Assembly: GCF_946480385.1 (NCBI RefSeq)
Contig: NZ_CAMLJP010000127.1
Span: 1 to 16,380, forward strand
Source of the DNA: an uncultured Azospirillum sp.
GTDB lineage: Bacteria; Pseudomonadota; Alphaproteobacteria; Azospirillales; Azospirillaceae
DNA length: 16,380 nt
Direction: 5' to 3'
Position numbers and translations under genes: made by a program. The notes below the pieces were generated by a model that worked only from the letters and a program-made list of their open reading frames with translations, searched no databases and was not told the DNA's origin. Shown here piece by piece: positions 1-6,616 of this stretch (position 1 is the stretch's first letter; each line of letters opens with the position of its first letter).

Positions 1-14
1 CGTTAAGGTTCCGC

Positions 15-42
15 TTGACCCTTTATAAAGGGCTGGGATGAT
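15..42 (+). promoter_or_regulatory. Possible sigma70-type promoter of the diguanylate cyclase gene
   Basis: TTGACC at 15-20 (5 of 6 to the -35 consensus) is followed after 16 bp by GATGAT at 37-42 (4 of 6 to TATAAT). A perfect 10-bp palindrome, CTTTATAAAG at 21-30, lies between the two boxes and could be an operator. A transcript from here would start near 49-50, which fits the downstream ATG start at 109 and not the GTG at 46. This rests on pattern matching only. Confidence 0.35.
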
Positions 43-108
43 ACAGTGTCTGCACCGACCGTCCCCCATCCGGCTTGTCCGGGTTCGTTTGATAAGGATC
101 TCGCCACG

Positions 109-1800
109 ATGTCGTCCCTTGGACAGGCAAGCGGCAGGACTGCCGGACGCCAAGCCGGCACCGTCCGTGTTCCGCGCCGGGCCATCGGCCTGCAGGTGAC
201 GGTGGCCGTCACCCTGGCGGTGCTGCTGCTCGGGTCGACGCTGGTGAAGGGGCTGGTCGTCGGCAACGGCGCCGCCGACGCGCTGGCGAAGGAGATCGGC
301 AATTCGATGACCGGGCTGGCGCAGTCGCTCGCCCGGCAGCTCGATCTGACCATGTGGGCGCGTGCCAACCAGATTGCCGCGCTGTCGCGGATCGATGCGC
401 TGAAGGACCCGGCGGTGGCGCAATCGACCATCGACGAGCTGAAGCGCCGCGATCCGACCATCGCCTGGATCGGCATGACCAACGCGGAAGGCCGGGTGGT
501 GGCCGCCGCCAACGGGCTGCTGCTGGGGGCGGACATCTCCAGCCGGCCGGTCCATCAGGAAGGCATGAAGGGCCTGTTCGTCGGCGACGTGCACGAGGCG
601 GTGGCCCTGCGCGGCAAGGTGCCTTACCTCGTGGGCGAAACGCCGAAATTCGTCGATGTGTCCGCCCCGCTGCAAAAGGCGGACGGCACCGTGGTCGGCG
701 TGCTGGCCGCCCATTACAGCTGGGAGTGGGCCCACGCCTCGATCCGGCAGCTGATCGAGCCCTTGTCGGACCGCAAGGGGCTGACGCTCTATATTCTGTC
801 GGCCGACGGCACGGTTCTGATCGGTCCCGATTCGGCGGTCGGCAAGCCGCTGCCGGTGCCGGCGGTGACCGCCAAGCTGCATGACGGCTGGAGCAGCGGG
901 GTCTGGCCCGACGGCGTGACCTACGTCACCGGCGTGGCCCACGGCAAGGGACTGCACGATTACGCCGGGTTGGGCTGGACCGTTGTCGCCCGCCAGCCGG
1001 CCGACATCGTCTTCGCCGAGACCAACCGCCTGCGGATGACGATCATCGGCTCCGGCGCGATGCTTGCCCTGACCTTCAGCGTGATCGGCTGGTTCGCCGC
1101 CGGACGCATCGCGCGCCCGCTGGGCGCCATCGCCGGCGCTGCCGAGCGCATCGGCAAGGGCGAGCGTGGCGTGGCGATCCCCGAGGTCGGCGGCGCAGCG
1201 GAAATCCGCCGGCTGTCGGTGGCGCTGCGGGAGATGGTGGACAGCCTGACCAACAAGGACGCCGCCCTGATGCGGCTGGAGGATATCGCCTACGAGGACC
1301 GGCTGACCGCGCTGCCCAACCGGCGCTATTTCGAACAATATGTCGAGGCGTCGACCGGCGGCGGCGGCGGATCGGCAACGGTGATGTACATCGACCTGGA
1401 CGGCTTCAAGCCGGTCAACGACCGGCTGGGCCACGATGCCGGCGACGCCGTGCTGCGCCAGATCGGCGGCCGGCTGGCCAGCATCTTCCGCGACGACGAC
1501 GTGGTCGCGCGACTGGGCGGCGACGAGTTCGCCGCCGTGCTTCCCCGCCGCGCCGGCCGCCCGGCTCCGGATACGGAGGAACTGGCCGCGCGCATCATCG
1601 CAGCGGTCAACGAGCCGGTGTCGTTCAACGGCGAGATGGTCCGCGTCGGCTGTTCCATCGGCATCGCCTCCTGGCCGGAGGACGACAGCGACATGGCGAC
1701 GGTGATGCGCCATGCCGCCGCGGCGCTCTACAAGGCCAAGCGCGACGGCCGCACCGGCGCGGTGCGGTGGGTGAGGGCGGTGGTGGGGGCGGAGGGGTAG
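109..1800 (+). CDS. Membrane diguanylate cyclase (dCache-like sensor, HAMP, GGDEF)
   Basis: Predicted to make cyclic di-GMP from two GTP in response to an extracytoplasmic signal. Residues 1-24 are a basic cytoplasmic leader, about 26-46 a first transmembrane helix, about 50-305 a periplasmic sensor region resembling a dCache domain, about 310-333 a second helix, and about 333-385 a HAMP linker. The GGDEF domain is about 400-555. The active-site motif is intact (GGDEF, residues 470-474), and the inhibitory I-site RxxD is also intact (R461-D464, RDDD), so product inhibition is expected. There is no EAL domain. I chose ATG 109 because AAGGA lies 10 nt upstream and a promoter-like element would start transcription after the alternative in-frame GTG at 46, which would add 21 residues. 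It converges on the metallopeptidase gene with only 21 bp between stops and no visible terminator. The sensed ligand cannot be deduced. Confidence 0.9.
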   Translation: MSSLGQASGRTAGRQAGTVRVPRRAIGLQVTVAVTLAVLLLGSTLVKGLVVGNGAADALAKEIGNSMTGLAQSLARQLDLTMWARANQIAALSRIDALKDPAVAQSTIDELKRRDPTIAWIGMTNAEGRVVAAANGLLLGADISSRPVHQEGMKGLFVGDVHEAVALRGKVPYLVGETPKFVDVSAPLQKADGTVVGVLAAHYSWEWAHASIRQLIEPLSDRKGLTLYILSADGTVLIGPDSAVGKPLPVPAVTAKLHDGWSSGVWPDGVTYVTGVAHGKGLHDYAGLGWTVVARQPADIVFAETNRLRMTIIGSGAMLALTFSVIGWFAAGRIARPLGAIAGAAERIGKGERGVAIPEVGGAAEIRRLSVALREMVDSLTNKDAALMRLEDIAYEDRLTALPNRRYFEQYVEASTGGGGGSATVMYIDLDGFKPVNDRLGHDAGDAVLRQIGGRLASIFRDDDVVARLGGDEFAAVLPRRAGRPAPDTEELAARIIAAVNEPVSFNGEMVRVGCSIGIASWPEDDSDMATVMRHAAAALYKAKRDGRTGAVRWVRAVVGAEG

Positions 1801-1821
1801 AGTTGGGAGGGGGGCATCACG

Positions 1822-2892
1822 CTACAACCCCCGTACCATCCCGTTCATGAAGCCCAGCTTTTCGATCACAGACGCGGACAGGATGAAGGGGTAGAGATCC
1901 GGCTGGCCCATGCTGCGGTTCAGGCTGTTCACCGCGTAGGTCAGCGGCAGCCAGGGGTCGATCAGATCCTCGATCCGCCGGGCCTTGTGGGGGTTGAAGT
2001 CGACCTCCGCCTCCAGTTCCGCCCCTTCGGTGATGCGTGGACGCACCCGCAGGCCGAAGGCGCGGGCGGTTTCCAGCGTGTCGACGATGTGCAGGTAATG
2101 CGCCCAGGTCTCGGCGAAATCCTCCCACGGGTGGGCGGTGGCATAGGTGCTGACGAAGTTCGCCTGCCAGTCGGCCGGCGCGCCCTCGGCATAGTGCCGC
2201 TTCAGCGCCTCGCCGTAATCCTGCCGCTCATCCCCGAACAGGGCGCGGAAACGCTCCAGCAGCGCGGGGTCGTCGCGCACCAGACGGTCCCAGATGTAAT
2301 GGCCGATCTCGTGGCGGAAATGGCCGAGCAGCGTGCGGTAGGGTTCCCCCATCTCGGTGCGGCGCTTCTCGCGCTCGGCGTCGTCGGCCTCGGCGACGTT
2401 GATGGTGATCAGGCCGTTGGCATGGCCGGTCAGCACCGGCGTCACCGTGCCGTCGGGGCCGACCGTGTCGGACAGGAAATCGAAGGCAAGCCCCTCCTCC
2501 GGATTCTCGGTGCGGGTCTGCAGGGGCAGCTTCAGGTTGGTCAGGGTATAGAACAGGTGGTGCTTCGCCAGTTCCAGCTTGCGCCAGCGCGTCAGGTTGT
2601 CGGCGTCGGACAGGTCGGGAATGGTGCGGTTGTGCCGGCAGGCGGCACAGTGGGTGTCGGCGGAGTCGGCCGGCAGCATCCAGTTGCAGGCGTCCAACTC
2701 GGCATTCGCACAGAACTTGTAGAGCCGTTCGGGGGTGGCGAGCGCGCTCCACGCCCCATCATGGTCGGTGGGGTCGAGCGCCGACAGGGTCCCCGTATCC
2801 GGCAGATAGCCGAGCCGGTGCCCGCAGCGCTCGCACAGCGTGTTCTCGAAATAGAGCGGCTGATGGCAGTTCTGGCATTCGAAGAGCTTCAT
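1822..2892 (-). CDS. Zinc-ribbon putative zinc metallopeptidase (DUF2248/Peptidase_Mx-like)
   Basis: A 356-residue soluble protein with no signal peptide or membrane segment. The N-terminus is a rubredoxin-like zinc ribbon with C6-x2-C9 and C20-x2-C23, followed by a second Cys cluster (C61, C69, C82, C85) that could hold another metal. A zincin signature HEIGH is at residues 194-198, and a downstream EDFAETWAHY segment is suited to provide the third metal ligand. This combination matches the family annotated as putative zinc-binding metallopeptidase; its substrate is unknown to me. The start MKLFECQNC is chosen because AGGA (2902-2905 on the + strand) lies 9 nt upstream. The open frame runs on to 3003, but that extension is only the interspersed repeat read as protein. 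It lies downstream of glgX on the same strand, separated by the composite inverted repeat, so co-transcription is uncertain. Confidence 0.85.
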   Translation of the reverse strand: MKLFECQNCHQPLYFENTLCERCGHRLGYLPDTGTLSALDPTDHDGAWSALATPERLYKFCANAELDACNWMLPADSADTHCAACRHNRTIPDLSDADNLTRWRKLELAKHHLFYTLTNLKLPLQTRTENPEEGLAFDFLSDTVGPDGTVTPVLTGHANGLITINVAEADDAEREKRRTEMGEPYRTLLGHFRHEIGHYIWDRLVRDDPALLERFRALFGDERQDYGEALKRHYAEGAPADWQANFVSTYATAHPWEDFAETWAHYLHIVDTLETARAFGLRVRPRITEGAELEAEVDFNPHKARRIEDLIDPWLPLTYAVNSLNRSMGQPDLYPFILSASVIEKLGFMNGMVRGL

Positions 2893-2910
2893 GGCGGGGG
2901 ATCCTGAATG

Positions 2911-3060
2911 CCCTCTCCCGCCCCGGGAGAGGGAGGGACCCGCCGAAGGCGGGAGGGTGAGGGGTGATTCAAGGAACCGGAAGCGCATGGTTCCTTGCAC
3001 CACCCCTCACCCTTCCCAAGCTTCGCTTGGGCCCCTTCCCTCTCCCGGGACGGGAGAGGG
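2911..3060. repeat. Composite inverted repeat: two interspersed palindromic elements head to head
   Basis: Two copies of a roughly 55-65 bp element face each other. The left arm spans 2911-2978 and the right arm 2989-3060. The centre is a perfect 9-bp inverted repeat, CAAGGAACC (2970-2978) and GGTTCCTTG (2989-2997), around a 10-nt loop. Each arm contains its own hairpins: left CCCTCTCCCG/CGGGAGAGGG (2911-2933) and CCCGCC-GAA-GGCGGG (2939-2953); right CCCAAGC-TTC-GCTTGGG (3015-3031) and CCCTCTCCCG/CGGGAGAGGG (3038-3060). It fills most of the glgX-metallopeptidase gap and could act as a terminator, attenuator or mRNA stabiliser. Related shorter copies are at 8201-8234 and 14677-14704. Similar elements are, to my knowledge, scattered between genes in Azospirillum-like genomes. 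Confidence 0.85.
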
Positions 3061-3075
3061 AGATGTGGCGTCGGG

Positions 3076-5412
3076 TCAGGTGGGCTTCTTCGCAGGCGCT
3101 TCCGTTTTCACCGGCGCAGTGTCTGCCACCGCTTCGGCCTTCACCGGTTCCTTCGCCTCCACCGGCTCGGCCGGCTTCTCCTCCTCGCTGCTCTCCTCGC
3201 CATAAGAGGTCACCGTGGTCGGGCTTTCGGCGACGCTGCGCAGCGCACGGGCGGCGCGGCGAAGCGCGAAGGAGGTCTTCCCTTCCGGTTCCAGAGCCAG
3301 CAGCAGCAGCGACCGGCCGGTGACGATGTAGCCCTCGCCGGCATTGACGCGCGGCACCTCGTCGGGGTCGGTCAGGTTGGTGTCGACCAGACAGCGCCAG
3401 ACGCTGCCGCCGGTCACCTCCGGAAGCGTGAACTCCACCACGTCATGGTGGGCGTTGATGACCAGCAGCAGGGTGGAGTCCATCGCCGGGCGCTTGATGC
3501 CGCTGGCCTGCCCGCGGCCGTCCAGCAGCATGCCCAGGCAACGGGCGTTGCCGTCGTGCCAATGGCTCTCGTCCATCTCGTCGCCGGCGGGGGTCAGCCA
3601 GGTGACGTCCTTCACGTCGAACTCGGCATTGTATTCGCCGGACAGGAATCGGCCGCGGCGCAGCATGGGGAAGGACTGACGAACCGCAACGACGCGGCGG
3701 ACGAACTCGATCAGCGACTGGTCGTCCTCGTCGATACCGTCCCAGTTCAGCCACGCCGTCTCGTTGTCCTGGCAATAGGCGTTGTTGTTGCCGTGCTGGG
3801 TGTTGCCGAACTCGTCGCCGGCCAGCAGCATCGGCGAGCCCTGCGACAGCAGCAGCGTCGCCAGCATGTTGCGCTTCTGCCGTTCGCGCAGCGACTTGAT
3901 CTCCGGATCGTCGGTCGGCCCCTCCACCCCATGGTTCCAGGACAGGTTGTGGGAATGGCCGTCGTTGTTGCCCTCGCCGTTCGCCTCGTTGTGCTTGTCG
4001 TTGTAGGAAACGAGGTCGTTCAGCGTGTAGCCGTCATGGGCGGTGATGAAGTTCACGCTGGCCCACGGCTTGCGCCCGCGCTTGTTGAACAGGTCGGCCG
4101 AGCCGCAGAGCCGCGGCGCCACCTCCGGCAGCTTGCCTTCGTCGCCCTTCCAGAAAGCGCGGACGGTGTCGCGGTAGCGGTCGTTCCACTCCGCCCAGCC
4201 AGGCGGGAAGTTGCCGACCTGATAGCCGCCGGGGCCGCAATCCCACGGCTCGGCGATCAGCTTGACACTGTTGAGGATCGGGTCCTGCAGGCAGCTGTCG
4301 AGGAAGCCGCCGCCCTCGTCGAAGCCGTAGGGTTCGCGCCCCAGAATGGTGGCGAGGTCGAAGCGGAAGCCGTCGACATGCATCTCCGTCGCCCAATAGC
4401 GCAGGCTGTCGGTGACCATCTGCAGGACGCGCGGGTGGCTGAGGTTGACGGTGTTTCCGGTTCCCGTCTCGTTGATGTAGTAGCGCTGCTGGTCCGGGAT
4501 CAGGCGGTAGTAGGAGGCGTTGTCGATGCCCTTGAAGGACAGGGTCGGCCCGCGCTCGTTGCCCTCGGCGGTGTGGTTGTAGACGACGTCGAGGATCACC
4601 TCCAGCCCGGCATTGTGGAGATGGGCGACCATCTCCTTGAATTCCTTGATGGCGTTGCCCGACGCCGCATAGCGCGGTTCCGGGGCGAAGAAGCCGATGG
4701 AGTTGTAGCCCCAGTAGTTGGCCAGACCCTTGTCGACCAGATGCTGGTCCTGGACGAAGGCATGGACCGGCAGCAACTCGACCGAGGTGACGCCGAGCGA
4801 CTTGATGTAGTCGACCACCTCCTTCACCGCCATGCCGCCATAGGTGCCGCGCAGGCTGTCGGGCACCGCCGGGTGCAGCTTGGTGAAGCCCTTCACATGG
4901 GTTTCGTAGAAGATGGTGCGGTCCCAGGCGGTGCCGGGCTTGTGGTCGCGGCCCCAGGTGAAGGCGGGGTCGATCACCTTGCATTTCGGCATGAAGGGCG
5001 CGCTGTCGCGCTCGTCATAGGTCAGGTCGTCGCCCGACTCCATCACATAGCCGAAATGGGCCGGGTTCCAGCGGATCTCGCCGACCAGTTCCTTGGCGTA
5101 GGGGTCGAGCAGAAGCTTGTTCGGGTTGAAGCGGTGGCCGTTCTCCGGCTCGTAGGGGCCGTACACGCGGTAGCCGTAGAGCAGGCCGGGACGGGCGTCC
5201 GGCAAATAGCCGTGCCAGATCTCGTTGGTGAATTCGGGAAGCTCGATGCGCTCAAGCTCCTCCTCGCCGCTTTCATCGAACAGACACAGCTCGACCTTCG
5301 TCGCGTTGGCGGAAAACAGGGCGAAGTTGACGCCGAGCCCATCCCACGTCGCGCCCAGCGGAAAGGGCAATCCTTCACCGAGCCTGGTCGCTTGCCTCAG
5401 GATATTTGCCAT
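3076..5412 (-). CDS. glgX: Glycogen debranching enzyme GlgX (GH13 isoamylase type)
   Basis: Hydrolyses alpha-1,6 branches of glycogen (limit dextrins) in the cytoplasm. The N-terminus (about 1-150) is the CBM48-like domain (SANATKVELCLFDESGEEE). The GH13 barrel follows with all four conserved regions: DVVYNH, GFRFDLA with nucleophile D352, LIAEPWDCG with acid/base E388, and TAHDGYTLNDL with transition-state stabiliser D460. A C-terminal beta domain ends near residue 715. At 778 residues it is longer than the usual 650-720, because the last 60 or so residues are a low-complexity tail rich in Ala, Glu, Lys and Pro (EEEKPAEPVEAKEPVKAEAV and onward). The start has GGAG 12 nt upstream, a slightly long spacing. 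An EcfG-type promoter lies in the 108-bp gap behind oxyR, suggesting stress-induced glycogen use. No other glg gene is in the window. Confidence 0.95.
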   Translation of the reverse strand: MANILRQATRLGEGLPFPLGATWDGLGVNFALFSANATKVELCLFDESGEEELERIELPEFTNEIWHGYLPDARPGLLYGYRVYGPYEPENGHRFNPNKLLLDPYAKELVGEIRWNPAHFGYVMESGDDLTYDERDSAPFMPKCKVIDPAFTWGRDHKPGTAWDRTIFYETHVKGFTKLHPAVPDSLRGTYGGMAVKEVVDYIKSLGVTSVELLPVHAFVQDQHLVDKGLANYWGYNSIGFFAPEPRYAASGNAIKEFKEMVAHLHNAGLEVILDVVYNHTAEGNERGPTLSFKGIDNASYYRLIPDQQRYYINETGTGNTVNLSHPRVLQMVTDSLRYWATEMHVDGFRFDLATILGREPYGFDEGGGFLDSCLQDPILNSVKLIAEPWDCGPGGYQVGNFPPGWAEWNDRYRDTVRAFWKGDEGKLPEVAPRLCGSADLFNKRGRKPWASVNFITAHDGYTLNDLVSYNDKHNEANGEGNNDGHSHNLSWNHGVEGPTDDPEIKSLRERQKRNMLATLLLSQGSPMLLAGDEFGNTQHGNNNAYCQDNETAWLNWDGIDEDDQSLIEFVRRVVAVRQSFPMLRRGRFLSGEYNAEFDVKDVTWLTPAGDEMDESHWHDGNARCLGMLLDGRGQASGIKRPAMDSTLLLVINAHHDVVEFTLPEVTGGSVWRCLVDTNLTDPDEVPRVNAGEGYIVTGRSLLLLALEPEGKTSFALRRAARALRSVAESPTTVTSYGEESSEEEKPAEPVEAKEPVKAEAVADTAPVKTEAPAKKPT

Positions 5413-5486
5413 GATCGCCCGTTTCTCCGCCTGTATCGAAAGTCGAACCCACCCCCTGAACAGTGAGGAGAGCGGGCGGAGCCTAC

Positions 5487-5511
5487 AACCCGGCCGATGG
5501 TCGCTTGTTCC
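5487..5511 (-). promoter_or_regulatory. EcfG (general stress response)-type promoter of glgX
   Basis: Reading the minus strand, GGAAC (complement of 5507-5511) is followed by 17 nt and GTT (complement of 5487-5489). This matches the alphaproteobacterial EcfG/RpoE2/SigT consensus GGAAC-N16-17-(C)GTT, with G in place of the C before GTT. It lies between the oxyR stop and the glgX start, about 75 bp before the glgX ATG and in the right orientation. I found no equivalent motif in the other intergenic regions, which makes chance placement less likely but does not exclude it. Confidence 0.5.
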
Positions 5512-5520
5512 GTCCCCTCG

Positions 5521-6492
5521 TCAGTCATCCGTTCGGGGTAGGGCGGGCTCCGTGCCGGCCGGCAGGTCGCGGCGCAGCAGATCCGCCAGTTGGCGCAAGC
5601 CCCGGTCGCGCGGGTCGCTGGCGCGCCAGACAAGACCGACGACGCGGCCGGGCGGGCGCGGCCCCTCGAAGGGACGGTACTCCACCAGCCCGCCGACGGT
5701 GGCGGCGCGGCCGTCCTCACCCTTGGCCGCCCCCTTGACTGCCCCCTTGACTGCCAGGACCGGCATCAGCGTGCAGCCGGCCCCCGCCGCCACCATGTGG
5801 CGCAGCGTCTCCAGACCGGTGGCGTGGACGCCGCCACCCCGCGCGCTGAGGCCGCAGGCGGCCAGCGCCTGATCGCGCAGGCAATGCCCCTCCTCCAGCA
5901 GCAGAAGCTCCGCCGGATCGAGGTCATTCAGCGACAGGTTGGGCGCGGTACAGAGGCGGTGGCCGGCAGGATGGGCGAGCAGGAAGGGCTCGAAGAACAG
6001 CGGTTCGGCCGTCAGCCCGTCGCCCTCCACCGGCAGGGCCAGCAGCACGGCGTCGAGCCGGCCGTCGCGCAGTTCCTCCAGCAGGCCGTCGGTGCGGCCC
6101 TCCGACAGGATCAGGGTCAGGTCGGGCCAGGTCGAGCGCAGCGCCGGCAGGATGTGGGGGAACAAGTAGGGGCCCAGCGTGTGGATCGCAGCCAGCCGCA
6201 GCCGGCCGGCCAGCGCCCCGTCCGACCCGTCGGCCAGCGTCAGCAGCCGCCGCGCCTCCTCCAGCACCACGCGGGCCTGCGCCACGATGGCCTCGCCGCG
6301 CGGGGTCAGCAGGACCTTGCGGCTGGTGCGTTCGAACAGCGACAGGCCGAGCGATTCCTCCAGCTTGCGGATCTGGGCGCTCAGCGACGGCTGGCTGACG
6401 GCACAGCGTTCGGCCGCCCGGCCGAAATGGCGCAGCTCGGCGACGGCGACGACATATTCCAGGTCACGCAGGGACAGGCCGGAGAGATTCAT
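5521..6492 (-). CDS. oxyR: LysR-family peroxide sensor and regulator OxyR
   Basis: A 323-residue LysR-type regulator. The N-terminal winged helix-turn-helix (about 5-65, [23 protein letters not shown]) precedes the substrate-domain fold. Both redox cysteines of OxyR are present in the diagnostic context [13 protein letters not shown]204 and C213, nine residues apart like C199/C208 of the E. coli protein. H2O2 should therefore switch it by disulfide formation. Divergence from katA by 124 bp supports the assignment. The ATG at 6492 is the only sensible start, since an in-frame TAG lies just upstream. Its ribosome site is poor (only AGG about 8 nt away) and lies inside a palindrome that may be its own operator. 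A short in-frame tandem repeat adds Ala-Val-Lys-Gly units near residue 250. Confidence 0.93.
   Translation of the reverse strand: MNLSGLSLRDLEYVVAVAELRHFGRAAERCAVSQPSLSAQIRKLEESLGLSLFERTSRKVLLTPRGEAIVAQARVVLEEARRLLTLADGSDGALAGRLRLAAIHTLGPYLFPHILPALRSTWPDLTLILSEGRTDGLLEELRDGRLDAVLLALPVEGDGLTAEPLFFEPFLLAHPAGHRLCTAPNLSLNDLDPAELLLLEEGHCLRDQALAACGLSARGGGVHATGLETLRHMVAAGAGCTLMPVLAVKGAVKGAAKGEDGRAATVGGLVEYRPFEGPRPPGRVVGLVWRASDPRDRGLRQLADLLRRDLPAGTEPALPRTDD
5717..5752. repeat. 12-bp tandem repeat inside oxyR
   Basis: Two exact copies of GCCCCCTTGACT sit at 5729-5740 and 5741-5752, with a degenerate third unit just before at 5717-5728. On the coding strand they give [12 protein letters not shown], in the stretch after LMPVL where E. 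coli OxyR has a short loop. The unit is a multiple of three, so the frame is kept. It looks like a replication-slippage expansion. Confidence 0.8.
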
Positions 6493-6505
6493 AGGTGGAG
6501 CCTAT
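6491..6505. promoter_or_regulatory. Candidate OxyR operator over the oxyR start codon
   Basis: ATAGG (6491-6495) and CCTAT (6501-6505) form a perfect inverted repeat with a 5-bp centre. This fits the ATAG-N7-CTAT half of the OxyR recognition sequence and the general LysR T-N11-A box. It overlaps the first two bases of the oxyR start codon, so occupancy would be expected to repress oxyR itself. The second ATAG-N7-CTAT expected about 22 bp away is not recognisable; only a CTAT at 6520-6523 is present. Confidence 0.5.
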
Positions 6506-6523
6506 TGGTGCATTTTCTTCTAT

Positions 6524-6546
6524 GTCTTGGATATATCGTTCAAGAC
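6524..6546. promoter_or_regulatory. Inverted repeat in the oxyR-katA control region
   Basis: GTCTTG (6524-6529) and CAAGAC (6541-6546) are a perfect 6-bp inverted repeat around an 11-bp AT-rich centre (GATATATCGTT). It lies near the middle of the divergent intergenic region, where the katA or oxyR promoter should be. It could be a second LysR-type site or another regulator's operator. I could not fix convincing -35/-10 boxes around it. Confidence 0.45.
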
Positions 6547-6616
6547 GCCGGATAACCAGGGGCGAGACAATGATGGCCGTATCGAGCGGCACCCGCCTTT
6601 GGAGAGGACGACCCGG

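Noticed and set aside
1987..2907. 306-codon open frame on the + strand opposite the metallopeptidase
   Set aside because: Shadow of a gene with zinc-ribbon and HEIGH motifs; the product is Gly/Val-rich without a family.
2893..3003. N-terminal extension of the metallopeptidase
   Set aside because: It translates the interspersed palindromic repeat; the ribosome site and zinc-ribbon both point to ATG 2892.
2995..5466. Very long open frame on the + strand opposite glgX (823 codons)
   Set aside because: It is the antisense of glgX and the repeat; the product has a His/Val/Gln-rich composition with no domain, typical of a shadow frame in GC-rich DNA.
6506..6527. A second canonical OxyR half-operator next to the 6491-6505 palindrome
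   Set aside because: At the expected 22-bp step there is no ATAG/CTAT pair; only a single CTAT at 6520-6523, off by about 4 bp.
6179..6616. N-terminal extension of katA
   Set aside because: It is antisense to oxyR and crosses the divergent promoter region; catalase homology and GGAGAGG fix the start at 6617.
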